Shown here piece after piece: positions 1 to 11,165 of a DNA stretch of 64,000 bases. This stretch comes from Thamnaconus septentrionalis. Taxonomy: Eukaryota; Chordata; Actinopteri; Tetraodontiformes; Monacanthidae. The position numbers and the translations under genes were made by a program. The notes under the pieces were generated by a model. It was not told where the DNA came from. It searched no databases and saw nothing but the letters and a program-made list of their open reading frames with translations. The stretch lies in NCBI GenBank assembly GCA_009823395.1, contig CM020513.1, positions 1,422,001 to 1,486,000 on the forward strand, given 5' to 3'. The stretch's first letter is position 1; the number at the start of each line of letters is the position of its first letter.

Positions 1-1000
1 ATGGTTCACTTCGTTCCTCTCCCTAAACTCCCATCTGCCATGGAAACCGCTAACCACCTGGTGGCTCACGTCTTCCGGCTCCATGGTTTGCCCACGGACA
101 TTGTCTCTGACCGAGGCCCCAAATTCACTTCCCGCGTCTGGCTGGCCTTCTGAAAGGCCATAGGGGCCTCGGTCAGCATGTCCTCTCGTTTTCATCCACA
201 AACTAATGGACAAACTGAGAGAGCCAACCAGGATCTGGAATCTGCTCTCCGCTGTGTGTCTGCCCGCCATCCTGCCTCCTGATCTACTGTCATGTGCCTT
301 GGGTGCAATACTCCCACAACTCCCTCACTTCTGCTGCTACGGGTATGTCGCCATTAATGGTTGTGTATGGTTACCAGCCACCATTGTTTCCACCCCAGGA
401 ACAGAGTGTTGCAGTGTCCTCGGTGAAGGACCACCTACGCCGTTGCCATCGAGTATGGAGGCATGCGAGAGAAGCCCTGCCCGGCACAGCACCACTTAAC
501 CGCCTGCTAGCAGATAAGCATCGAATTCCTGCCCCAGACTACCATCCAGGGCAGAAGGTGTGGTTGGCAACCCGTGACCTCCCGATCCAAGTGGACTTGC
601 GTAAACTGGCTCCCAGGTTTATCGGCCCCTTTGAAATTGAGAAGATCATTAACCCTGCTGCTGTTCGTTTAAAACTTCCTGACTCTCTCAAGGTCCACCC
701 AGTCTTCCACGTCTCCCTTCTAAAACCAGTCATCACAAGCCCTCTCAGCCCTCCTGCCGAGTCCCCACCACCTCCCCTGCTCATCGACAACCGCTTACAT
801 CGTGCGCAAGATCCTGGACGTGCGACGTCGAGGTCGGGGGTTCCAGTACTTAGTTGACTGGGAGGGGTATGGCCCAGAGGACCGTTCCTGGATTCCCCGC
901 TCCCTCATTATCGGGGATCAACTGTTGAAGGACTTTTACCGAGAGTTTCCCAACAAGCCTTTCTCCAACTTCTCCAGTTGGCAGAGGGCTTTCACCCCGT
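1..1000 (+). pseudogene. Ty3/gypsy chromovirus pol, 3' part (integrase and chromodomain), decayed
   Basis: The frame is already open at base 1, inside the integrase core, so the element runs off the left edge. Visible are the second catalytic Asp ([12 protein letters not shown]) and the catalytic Glu region ([16 protein letters not shown]), then the C-terminal module ([21 protein letters not shown]), and from about 802 a chromodomain ([18 protein letters not shown]). A chromodomain after the integrase defines chromoviruses and is thought to target integration to modified chromatin. The copy is dead: TGA at 151-153, a frameshift near 280-295 and another near 795-802. Gag, protease and RT would lie upstream of the window. 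Confidence 0.9.
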
Positions 1001-1543
1001 TGTGTCCAACACTCTCAAAAATTGTTATATTTCCTGGATATGCTTTTATTTTGTTGTCGCTCTACTTCCTGTTAGAGTCAGTCTCTTTACCTTTTTCTTT
1101 CCAGGGCTGGCACGGTACAGGTTCGGCTGATTAGAACTGGCTGAGGGCAATCCCAATCAGCAGCAGCAGTATATAGGTCCGGCAGTTCTCCTCCTCCATG
1201 CCAGAACGTCTCGTTGCCAGTCCCTAGAGTCACTGCCCTGCGCTCTGTGTATTGATGGTCTATGTCCAAGTGCCTTGGTAACCTTTTGTATCTATTTAGT
1301 TCTCATCCTAGCCAGTCTAGTGATTTTTTTGTTCCCTGCCTGTTTGTGGCTTCCTACCGTTGGTAGTGATTTTGTTTTTTGTTCTCCTGGAACCGTTACC
1401 CTGGAGGTTCCAGCGGTTTTTTTTCTCGTTCAGTTTCTTCAGTCCTGCTGCCAGTCCTGCATGTCTTTGGCAATAAAAAACATTTTTTCCTACCTGGAGA
1501 CCTATGTCCGCGCTTGAGTCCAGACGTCGTTCCACACCTAACA
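1001..1543 (+). repeat. Probable 3' LTR of the chromovirus
   Basis: The stretch follows the chromodomain coding end directly, begins TGTGTCC and ends CCTAACA. It holds a TATA-like TATATAG at 1170 and AATAAA at 1472, the usual LTR promoter and polyadenylation layout. The exact start is inferred because the 5' LTR is outside the window. Confidence 0.55.
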
Positions 1544-1654
1544 ATTATATAGATAATGTTCTTTTTGTCTTCCCTTCAGATCAGTTATTTTCTTCTTTTG
1601 TTAAGACAAGAAACACTGTTAACATTGTTGCTGCGCAAATGCACATATACATCT

Positions 1655-1885
1655 ACATAAACACACATACACACAATGGGAAAGCTTTAAGTTTCAGGTT
1701 GGTGGCAGTCACTTGTGTGAAGTGTGTGTGGAATGTAAGTCAATCAACACAGATGACCTTTGAACACACATTTACACACAAACACACACACACAGGTACA
1801 GTGCCTGTAAGACACACTTAGTAATGTATAAACACAAAGCGTGAGCTAATGTGATGTTGGCACCATGCCTCAGTGTGTGATTACA

Positions 1886-1919
<34 letters not shown>

Positions 1920-1945
1920 ACACACACACACACACACACAGTTAA
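1655..1945. repeat. Simple repeats: CA-rich, (CT)n and (CA)n
   Basis: Interrupted CA-rich sequence runs from about 1655 to 1800, followed by a (CT)n run at 1890-1918 and a (CA)n run at 1920-1940. No gene is visible here. Confidence 0.9.
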
Positions 1946-2040
1946 TGGTTAAGCGTTAATCACCAGTCTCTACTCAAACACCTCTAGATTCAGGCTCAGC
2001 CCCCAGGACAGAGCCATGTGTGTGTGTCAGTTGATTGACT

Positions 2041-2648
2041 GACAGGCGTCACTCAGCTCTGGTGGGAGTGAGGTAGAGATTTCTTGTTGCCGTTATGATA
2101 CTCAGACCTGACTGGCCATCCGCTACCTGTGGAAGCGGAGACCGTGGGACGAGAAGAGCAGCAGACGGCGGGCGAACGCCGCATCGTTGCTGGTTGGCGG
2201 GTCTAAAGTCTTTCTGGCCGGTCAGTTTCCCCAACTCAACCACTCTGTCCATTGGTTCCAACTGTGATGGTGGACCCCGTTGATCTGGACCAAGGTACCG
2301 TTTTTTCATTTATTCAATCGCCCAGTGGTGGGTGAAGCAGCCACGCACCCGAGCTACTTTCCGGCTTACACTAAAGGAGCTGTTTTATTTAAGAATTAGT
2401 TAACAAGTGCCGGCCTAGTTGGTGTGTGGGCCCACAAATGTGTTTTTTTGAGTTGTTGAAGTGTTTTGGTTTGGTTTGTTTCTAGCGTTTACCCTGAAGG
2501 GAAAGGGGACTTCTTGAGTGAAAGACTTGAATAGCAAACATTCCTATTTTACTTTTATTCATTTGTTTATCATCCTTAGTAAATAATTCAGAACTTTATT
2601 TATAAAATCTGTTGTGCTGTGTACTTTGTTCTTGTGTTTGCAGTGAAC
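2041..2648. other. Unassigned stretch
   Basis: No convincing coding exon. The right part is AT-rich and resembles an LTR or transposon tail, but I could not pair it with another copy in the window. Confidence 0.3.
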
Positions 2649-3405
2649 TGTCACACACGCCTGTCAGTCATGCCTGCTGATTTCAGTGTGCCCTCGGCTG
2701 GCACGCAGCTGAGGCATGTCTCCACCTAATTAGACACACCCGCATTCACTCTGCCATTACTGTGGCATATAAGCCCTGGTCCCACACTCACTCGTTGCCA
2801 GATTGTCCGCTAACTTTGTTCTGACCTTCCAGCGGTTCCTGTTCTGCCTGCCTGCCTGCCTGCCTGCCCGCCCGCCCGATCTCGACCTGTTTTATGCCCC
2901 TGACCTGCGTTCCTGTCCTGGTAAACCGACCTTGCTTCTGTGTCCAACCACGAGCCTGATTCTCCCGCCCTGTTATTGCTGACCTGGAAAGCCTTGGACA
3001 CGAGCTCTCGACCTCAGCCCTGGACATCCGACCAGCCCTTCGTCCCCAACCAGCCTGCTCTGCCGCCATCCCGGAGAACTGACCTGCCTTCCGTCCCTGA
3101 CCACGAGCTTTTGCCAGCGCTTCCTGAACTACAGGCGCAGAGGCCTAGCAGAGAGCCACCAGGCTGCTTGGCTGCCGCTCTCCGGCTCTAGCCGCCAGCA
3201 CGGCTCTCCTTTGACTGTCTGTCCAGGTCTGTCTCACGCCGCGAGGTTCCTGCACCAGGTCCAGATCCAGGTCGCCACCCGGCGGCCTGCTTTCACCGAC
3301 CGTGGTCTGCTCCCAGTGCAACCGCTGTTAGCCAGCAGTTGCTAATCCTCGCAAATAAACTCTTTCCTTACCCACCTTGTGTTGCACTTGTATCCTTACC
3401 TGACA
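2649..3405 (+). mobile_element. Solo LTR (757 bp) with 6-bp target duplication
   Basis: The sequence begins TGTCACAC and ends TGACA. It is flanked on both sides by GTGAAC (2643-2648 and 3406-3411), a perfect direct repeat touching both ends. It has a TATA-like CATATAAG near 2766, a CCTG-rich tract (2845-2878) and AATAAA at 3354-3359 shortly before the 3' end. No internal element sequence follows, so it is a solo LTR left by LTR-LTR recombination. The family is probably Ty3/gypsy-like, by resemblance of layout only. Confidence 0.75.
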
Positions 3406-4404
3406 GTGAACAGTGTTTCAGAGGTGTGCTTAATGAGCTTCAAATATAGAACTAGGTTCTGTACATTCTGATTATAATTTATAAGTAAAATAATTAAATA
3501 TAAATAAATATTTATAGAATTATTTATTTAAATATAAATAGTTAAAACCCATTTAACTGATTAATTGATTAAGAGAGATCCAAAACATAACAAACAGAGT
3601 ATATAAGAACATATATATTAAAAGAACCCAATAGCCCTGCCCTCATTGGTTTAACATTTTGAGGGGAGCGCTACATTTAGACAGAACCAACGTCTAACCA
3701 CAACTTGTTTCCTTGGAAACCTTTAGAGCAGAAGAACCAAGTGTAGCACACAGAGGCTGTCATCCAATCAGAACACAGGAATTGCCAGACACGACAGGAC
3801 AATTTGTTTCATCCTCTGGTTTATTCAGTGACTTCCAGTACAAACGGCATGAGTCTTTCTGTTTCAGCAAACATCACCTGCTGTGTCTGAGCAGCGAACT
3901 AACAGCTAACACAGTCAGCTAGCTAGCGAGCTCATGCAGTTTTTGGTTGTATCATCTCAATTCATTTCAACAGTCCAACTTTATTCTGATCGAACAAATT
4001 TTGTTTGAGCTCTTCTCAAAACACAATCAATTAAATGACATGTATAAAAGCTGAGTGCAGGAAGTCATGCAGTAAGAAAGAAAGAAGCTCCGCCCACATT
4101 TAACCACAATCAAATACAACCAACTAATAAAAAAAGTGTGTGTTGAATACACACACGCGCACACACACTCGGAAGGTGATGTTACCGGCAGCCTCATAAA
4201 GTGTTTTGGAAGACGTTGAAATGTGTCACAGTGAGCCCAGTGTGACCCCTCGGCACGCTAACGAAGCTAGCACAGTTCACTACGATGGCAAGATGCAGCG
4301 ACAGGTCCACTAGAGATCAATTAGAGGTCAACTAGAGGTCCACCAGAGGTTTACTAGCGATCCACTAGAGGTTAACTATGGCTGGGCTGGACTGGAAGCA
4401 GGCG
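3406..4404. other. AT-rich intergenic DNA downstream of gmnc
   Basis: No coding exon or recognised transposon. The gmnc 3' untranslated region should lie here, because that gene is read right to left. Short repeats of the type ACTAGAGGT occur at about 4310-4375. Confidence 0.5.
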
Positions 4405-5835
4405 CTAGAGCGACCCCTGGTGTTGAGGAAGGCCCCTGTTGGGCATCCAGGTGAAACTCCAGCGCCCCCCAGGGTCCCTGTGAAGGAACACCTGTCCCTG
4501 AGGGAAGCTCTGGGTCCGCACACTGCTGGATGGGCTCAGGGACGTGCTGAAGACCGGCTGGGCACCGCCCACCGGGACACGCCTCCAGGTGGGCGGCGCC
4601 CACTGCTGGTCGCTCAGTGGAGTGGATGAGGAGGCGGGGCCGAAGGGGACGGAGCCTGCTGGGGCCGAAACTGGACTCTCCTGGCTGCTGCAGTGGGTGG
4701 GCGGAGCCAGTGGGGTCATATCTCCCATTAGTTGAGTGCAGAGGGCGTGGGAGCTCCATCCCCCTTCAGCAAGGCTGGACAGCGGCGGGCCGAGGTCATG
4801 TGACCTGCTGGACCCGTCTTGGATCGATTCGGTGGCCGCGCCCACCGAGGGAGCGTGCTCCACTGAGGGGGCGTGACCTGACGTGTCGATGGTGTCTGGG
4901 TCCTTGAGGCCAAGGGTCTGGAGGACCCAAACATCCAGACCCAGTTCTGAGGTTCCCGGATCCCGCCGGCAGAACTCGGCTGTCAGGTTCCTGCAGACTC
5001 TCCTGCTGGCCGGCGCGGGGGGAGTAGCTTGGTGGCAGCGCTGCTTCCTCTTCAGGTTCCCCCAACAGTTGGGTGTCCGCCTCTACAATAGGAAAAGGGC
5101 ACAGGACCAGTCAGAAGCTATGCACTTGTGGATGTTTGGAGCGCCCCCCCCCCACCCCCCCCACTCTCCCAGACCTTCAGCTCCAGGCTCCGGATAAAGG
5201 CAGAGCTGAGGAAGCGCCGAAGCTTGTTGTTCTCCTCCTGCAAGCGGAGAAGCTCCGCCTCCCGCTGCAACAGCGCCTCCTGCAGCTGCAACCAGCAAAA
5301 CACAGGTTGGAGTTGGCGTGGAGACACACACCACACACACACACAGTTCCTACCTGTTTGTTTTTCTGCAGGTGAGGTGAAATCTCTGCCCATGTCTCAC
5401 CAGCAGGGGGCGTCCTATTCAAGGTACACACAGATTCTGGCACACACACACACAGTGTCACTGTCACCCATGCAGACTGATTCACTCATGTGACTCAGCT
5501 TAACCAGCAAGAGGAAGTGTGCCCCTAGTGGATGTCAGGTGAACTTAACTCTAAAGAGTTGAGCTGGTTTCCATGGAGACGGATGGCAACACAGGAAATC
5601 AATCAACCAATCAACTTGTATTTGTAAAGCGCTAAATTGCATCCAAAGGCGTTTCCAGTGATGTCATCACGTCGGAAAGTTAAATCTGGCCCCTCAGCAT
5701 ACTTCCTGTCTTTATTTCCTTTTCCTGTCTGCGCCGGACACTACAGAGATACCTGAATGTCTCACCCCACGCGGCGGTTGGTCCTGGGTCAACGGGGTCA
5801 GCGGTGTCGCACATCCACAGAGCCAGAGTCTCCAT
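4405..5835 (-). CDS. gmnc: Geminin coiled-coil domain-containing protein 1 (GEMC1), four coding exons
   Basis: GEMC1 is a nuclear geminin-family coiled-coil regulator that starts the multiciliated-cell programme upstream of multicilin. Coding exons on the minus strand are 5835-5766, 5436-5354, 5285-5175 and 5082-4405, all with GT donors and AG acceptors and matching phases (70, 83, 111 and 678 nt), giving 313 aa; the human protein is about 334. The start at 5835 has a strong context (GCCATGG). The coiled coil lies at residues about 42-77 (ISPHLQKNKQ, then LQEALLQREAELLRLQEENN). Family signatures are WVLQTLGLKDPDTID (140-154), FSTSLSP, SFPQGQ and WSFTWMP near the C-terminus. Introns are short (67-329 bp) and carry CA repeats. 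The first acceptor was chosen by phase; an upstream noncoding exon is likely. No disabling change was seen. Confidence 0.88.
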
Positions 5836-5997
5836 GGCAACGTCAACAGTGTCCGAGACGTGTGTGCACGCGTGCGTGTCTGTCAGTCAGTTGCAACAAA
5901 AGCATAGTGATACTTCAAGCAATAGAATCACGTCCTATTATCAAGGGGGCACACACTCTACAGGTGTGAGTGCCACAATTCAACACATGCCACTTAC

Positions 5998-6110
5998 CTC
6001 TATTGCTGCTGCTGAGTGTGTGCTGCTCCAATCCGGCTGCGTCTCACACAGAGAAATGAGTGAGTATGCGTCTGCGCAGGAGGTTCGGAGGAGGAGGAGG
6101 TGTGGAGCTG
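5998..6110 (-). other. Possible 5' untranslated exon of gmnc
   Basis: A strong donor (GAG followed by GTAAGT) lies on the minus strand with its exon end at 5998. A usable acceptor (GACAG) precedes the start-codon exon at about 5880. The upstream sequence has no ATG in frame, so it would be noncoding. The 5' limit shown is arbitrary. Confidence 0.4.
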
Positions 6111-6117
6111 CCTCAAG

Positions 6118-6362
6118 TGTGTGTGTGTGTGTGTGTGTGTGTCCTCCACCGTGCACTTTACTGCTACAGCTAAGCTACTGATACACCTGCACACACACAC
6201 ACACACACAGACACACACAGGTCATGTCTCTGTCCTGGGGGCTGAAGAGGCGGAGCCTGAATGTTTATATAGAGACTGGTTAAACTGGTTATTAACTATA
6301 ACCGTTAACTGTCTTTCTCTCTCTCTTTCTGACTTTCTGTGTGTGTGTGTGTGTGTGTGTGT
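6118..6362. repeat. Microsatellites upstream of gmnc
   Basis: (TG)n at 6118-6141, (CA)n at 6190-6220 and (TG)n at 6338-6362 lie just upstream of the gmnc 5' end. Confidence 0.95.
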
Positions 6363-6437
6363 CCTGTGGCGTCCACCTGTCATGATGGGGCTGCTCTTAC
6401 TGAGCATGCTCTATTTGATCTTGCGCTGCTGCTTCCT

Positions 6438-7110
6438 GTAGTGTTGTCAAAAATATTGATATATTGATAGTTTTTCGATACTGAAAATTAAAAATGATAC
6501 AATGTGACTTCTCTGTAGTATCAATATATCCGTACTACATCGAGACGACGTGCGGTGCTGCCAACACACACAAAAAACACTCCGAGCGCTCCCTCCGCTA
6601 CTCCCTGTAGGAGGTACGAAACTTCCGTGGGATTTCAGCCCGATATCCGACCGTCCCGCCAGCCTCCCCACCCCTCAAAACTTCCGCGGTGGCTAATATC
6701 CAAAATCGTATCAAAAAACAATACTTTCCCAAATATCGTATCGAAGTCTGAAATCCAGTTATTACGGCTAACTGGCGATCAATAAGTCAATAATCCGCAG
6801 TGGGCTAAACTCGGGAGTAATTGTTGACGCGTATGAAAAATAAATCCAGTCCTGTTTCGAGGGTCTATTGAACTACTTTATTCTTTTATCACATTAAGCT
6901 CCAATAGCTGATGGATATCCACTAAAACTTGGAAAAAACAAACGCAGGAAAAACAAAGTGATCTTAGTTAAGCGAAGTGGTCAACAGAAAATTTCACCCC
7001 CGACGCTCACCCCTCACCACAGGTGAGTGCCATTATATAGTGTTGCGGTTACACCCCACAGTGACACACCCCTAACCACGTGTCAAAGAAGTGCACTCAC
7101 AGAATATAAA
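6438..7110. repeat. Dispersed repeat, copy 1 (partner at 10342-10618)
   Basis: From about 6760 to 7110 the sequence matches 10342-10618: shared blocks include GGCTAACTGGCGATC, GTAATTGTTGACGCG and AAGAAGTGCACTCACA in the same order and strand. The left part (6438-6760) is rich in ATATTGATA-type palindromes as in many fish hAT-like nonautonomous elements. Class is inferred, not proven. Confidence 0.6.
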
Positions 7111-7182
7111 CTTTCTATATTCACAGCTCCTACACCAGCACCGTGACAACACTAGCTTCCTTTTTGTATTGATGGACCAACA

Positions 7183-7207
7183 CTGTGTGTGTGTGTGTGT
7201 GTGTGTA
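7183..7207. repeat. (TG)n microsatellite
   Basis: Uninterrupted TG dinucleotides. Confidence 0.95.
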
Positions 7208-7925
7208 CAAGATCTATACTCTGTATGAGCCTTTTTGTTGGAAGTGCTGGAAGCATGAACAGAGTTCTGGGATCAAGTTACTATGACAAGTTAGATCGAG
7301 TTGATGCCGCCGTGGAGACTCTGTCAGACACTGTGAGGTTCCTATGTAAGTCTGTCGGGTTTCCCAAGTCGCCAGAAAAAGACGACGGGTGCCTAAGTCG
7401 TCTGAATGTGACGATGACCATTTGTCAGACAGTTGACACGTTGGAAGTGAGAACGTGTTGTTAGTTCTCACATTGGTTTTGTGGAACAGGTTTTGTGTAA
7501 CAACAATCAATTTTCAAGCCATCAGTCGAGTCCCTTGTTTAGTGAACAGTGTGTAGCGTTGGAGTGACAATTGAACTCTCGTACTTATCTGCTATTCATT
7601 GGCTTCTTTATTTACACCAGGCAGAATATGTTTCATGCTGCCACTATGCTCTTTTATGCCACACCATATCACATACTTTAGCCTGGCCGTGCACCATGGG
7701 GGGGATCGGTTTGCACGGCGGCCGTATCCCTGGTAGGCGTCCCCCGCCAGCCCGGTTCTCCAACCCTTGTCGTAGGGTGCCGGCTAGCCGGCTGCACCCT
7801 TACTGCCAATGGTCTGGCTCTCTCGCAGTCAGTGACCCACTGACATCTTCACTAGGGCTTTGGATGTAGTGTAGTGGCCACTCACTAGCAGGACAGTATA
7901 TACTTTACATTAGAATTCACAGCGA
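7208..7925. other. Unassigned stretch
   Basis: A short open frame at about 7256-7464 (starting MNRVLGSSYYDK) resembles nothing I recognise and has no partner in the window. A GC-rich segment at 7690-7800 looks like decayed transposon coding sequence. No feature is claimed. Confidence 0.25.
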
Positions 7926-8112
7926 TGTAGCCCTTGTTGCTGTCACAATGGGACTACGTTACCCATGTTCCTTAGCGGTGATGGGGTTCAGGTGGTGCTA
8001 CTTAAGAGTGTGTGTTGGGTTGTGAGTTGGAAGTTAATGGCACAATAAACAAGTAGTTTTTTTCTTCAGTCCCCAAAAGTAGCCTCCAGCCTTTCTGTTC
8101 CCGTACTCCTAT
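7926..8112 (+). repeat. Probable short 5' LTR of the second Ty3/gypsy element
   Basis: Begins TGTAGCCC, contains AATAAA near 8044 and ends just before ATTGGTGACCG, a tract of the kind that follows LTRs in this group. Gag-like sequence starts a few hundred bases later. No 3' partner was found, so limits are approximate. Confidence 0.45.
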
Positions 8113-10095
8113 ATTGGTGACCGTGATTTTCTTTGGACGTTTCCAGAGTTAACTGAACAGTTAGCAACACAGCAGCAAACACAGTTTCTCTCAAATTACC
8201 AGAGTTTTGGGAGCAGAATGCTCACACTTGATTTGCTCAGGCCGAGGCGCAGTTTGCACGAAGAGATATTACGGCGGACAGCACTTACGGTGGCAGCTCT
8301 TTCCAAATCAACTGTGGTGAGGGTGGTGAATCTTATTGAAAATCCACCTGTCCCTCCCTCGACTCGGTGACCCTCTGACCCCCTGAGCTTATGGACCATA
8401 TGCTGGCTCTGCTTGGTGACCACCAGCCATGTTTCCTTCTTAAGGAACTGTTCCTGCAACAGGTCCCTGACCATGTTTGTTTGGCCGTGACTAATTCTGT
8501 CAAGTCGGACTATCGCCAGTTGGCCGGGGAAGCAGATATGTTTTTCTTGGCTGGGAAGAAGTGTTTCGCAGCGACAACCCACCACAGTTGACGAAAGGTG
8601 AGATCCGACCTCTCTCTGTCTCCGCCACTGTTGTGACCCGCCGGCTGAAGTAGTCAGGGTTGTGTTTTTACCACTCTAAGTTTGGTACCAAAGCCACGAA
8701 ATGCTTACCTCTGTGCAACTTTGGTGTGTCAGGAAACGCACTGGCTGGCACTCGCCCCTGCTGTTGGAGTTCTCAGATATCACAACACCTACCTTTTCTT
8801 CCACTGCCACAAAGCACGGCATGGAGCATCAAATCTACACGGATGGCCCGCCGGTGCATGCCAGAGCCCGCTGCCTCAACCCACACAAGCATGCCATCGC
8901 GATGATGAGTTTGCCGCCTTGGAGAAGCTTGGCATCATTTGGCGTTCCAACAGTCCTTGGGCCTTGCCTCTCCATCTCGTTCCCAAGGCCAACGGAGGCA
9001 GGAGGCAGTGCGGCTATGGGCGCCTTGACGGCGTTACTACACCTGCCCGCTACCCCGTACCCCACATTCAGAATTTTTCAGCCCACCTGGCTGGAGCGTC
9101 CATTTTTTCTAAAGTGGATCTAGTACTGGGCTACCACCAGGTGCCGGTCAGCCCACAGGACATCCCTAAAACGGCGGGCATAACTCCAATTGGGCTTTTT
9201 AAGTTTTTACGAATGCCATCCGGCCCCAAGAATGCCGCACAAACCTTGCAGCAGTTGATAGATGTCGTGCTAGGACAGGACTAGGATAGGACTTGCCATT
9301 CGTCCTTGTTTACCTGGATTACATCCTTGTTGCCAGCACATTCAAGGAGGAGCACCTCTTGCACCTCCGTCTTCTCTTTGGTCATCTCCGTGAACACGGA
9401 TTGGTCATCGATCCAGCAAAGTGCCTTTTTGGACTGTCTTCGATGGATTTCCTTGGCCACCACATCACCCCCGACGGGGCGATGCCACTGCCGTCCAAGG
9501 TGGAGGCCATCCGGCAGCTCCCACACCCTACCACGGTCAAGGCTCTACATGAGTTCCTGGGGATGGTCAATTTTTACCACCGCTTCATCCCCCGGGCTGC
9601 ACGTCTGATGCACCTCCTGTACGAGGCCCTCAAGGCGAAGAACCCCCAGGACATCATCTCCTAGTCTGATGACATGCTAAAGGTATTTGGAGATACCAAG
9701 GCGGCCCTTACGGGTGCAACTATGCTGTCTCACCCTGTGCCTGGGGCTTCCATGGCCTTGACAATTGATGCCTCGGACTATGCCATCAGTACCGTGTTTG
9801 AGCAACTAGTTGGGGGCGTCTGGCAACCCCTGGCATTCTTCAGCCGAGAGCTCCTTCCCAGTGAGCGAAAGTACAGCACTTTTGACCGTGAGCTGCCCGG
9901 CCTGTACTTAGCGCTCAGGCATTTCTTGCTGGAGGCTCTTCCGTTTACTGTTTTTGTGGACCACAAACCGCTGGTTTTTGCCATTGCCTAGGTGTCGGAG
10001 CCATGGTCTGCCAGACAGCAGCGCCACATGGCTTTCGTCTCGGAATTAACCACAGACATCTGGCATGTAGCTGGGAAAGACAACCCCGTGGCTGA
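8113..10095 (+). pseudogene. Ty3/gypsy gag-pol, decayed and 3'-truncated
   Basis: Gag remnants lie at 8391-8760 (ELFLQQVPDHVCLAV; then VCFYHSKFGTKATKC). Protease sequence is missing. RT follows from about 8850 (SIFSKVDLVLGYHQVPV) and continues in another frame from 9293, where the catalytic box reads YLDY instead of YxDD. RNase H is at 9740-10095 (LTIDASDYAIS, FVDHKPLVFAI). There is a frameshift near 9285 and stops at about 9662 and 9989. The frame ends in a poly-T tract at 10095, where integrase should follow, so the copy is truncated as well as mutated. It lacks any chromodomain and differs from the element at the left edge. Confidence 0.85.
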
Positions 10096-10139
10096 TTTTT
10101 TTTTTTAACTTATTTGGATATTTGTTTATTTATTTATTT

Positions 10140-10620
10140 TAGAGCTGGGCAACGATTAAAAGTTTTAATCGCATGATTTCCCAGATTAATCATTATTAAT
10201 CACACTGTAAACGCAAAATCCAATGATGAATTTAAAAGAAGTGTATAGTGCACTTTTATTTTAATGTTCTACCATATGAACAAAGTCTTCTTTTCTGGTT
10301 CCGCAGAAGCCAGCAACACACTTTTACAAAATAAAAGCACGTATTGCGGCTAACTGGCGATCGATAAATAAATAAGCCGCGGTGGGCTAAGCGAAGGAGT
10401 AATTGTTGACGCGCATGCAAAAGTAAATCCAGTCTTGCTTCGAGGTTCTTTTTTATTTAATTTTTTTTTTGTCACAATGACCTCCGACGCTCACTCCACC
10501 ACACCAAGCCATCCGAGGCGCACAGGTGAATGTCATTAAATAGTGTTGTGGCTACACCACACAGTGACACTTACACCCCCTACCCAGATTTTAAAGAAGT
10601 GCACTCACAAACATAAAAAC
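10140..10620. repeat. Dispersed repeat, copy 2 (partner at 6760-7110)
   Basis: 10342-10618 matches copy 1 at 6760-7110. The left part (10145-10205) has TTAATCG/CGATTAA palindromes like the ends of hAT-type nonautonomous elements. It interrupts the end of the second Ty3/gypsy element. Confidence 0.55.
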
Positions 10621-10621
10621 A

Positions 10622-11165
10622 TTAGGCTAGGGATGGGCGATATGGACTAAAGGTTTTATCACAATAATTTCTGGCATTTATTGCGATAACGATAAAAGTG
10701 ACGATAAAAAATATAAAATAATTCAACTCCGTGTTTTGGGATTTTTTTTTTAAACTGCATATATTTGAAACTGCACTCAGAAAAAAAAAAAAAATCCCGT
10801 TTACGCGGCTGGAAACGACTGAAAACGATGTAGTACCTATGCCCGGCTTGGTGTGGTGCCGCAAGTTTATTCCTTGAAGGCGGAAGAAGAAGAAGAATGC
10901 CTGAAGCGCGCCGTGTTCGCAGAAGCAGTAGCTTGCTAAAAACAAGCGCCACAGAGAACAGAAAGAAAGATCGCTCTTGAAAAGACGGTCTACCTACATC
11001 AGGGTTGTTGGCGCACTCATACACACCTACAAACACATTCAGGTACACACACACCCACACGCATTCTCACACACACACACACATAGACTTATACACACAT
11101 AGGCATGCACACAGAGGTACACTCGCACACCCATACACGGGCATCTGTACACTCATGCGCACGTA
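10622..11165. repeat. Transposon-like remnant followed by CA-rich repeat
   Basis: 10625-10720 carries GGGATGGGCGATATGG and CGATAACGATAAAAG, motifs common at ends of fish DNA transposons. From 10985 to 11165 lies degenerate CA-rich sequence. No coding exon is supported. Confidence 0.4.

Noticed and set aside
4378..4907. Plus-strand frames opposite gmnc
   Set aside because: They are shadows of the GC-rich last gmnc exon.
6000..6407. Cys-Val and Thr-His repeat frames
   Set aside because: They arise from (TG)n and (CA)n tracts next to gmnc.
7256..7464. Possible small gene beginning MNRVLGSSYYDK
   Set aside because: Short, unsupported by splice sites or homology, and directly after a (TG)n tract.
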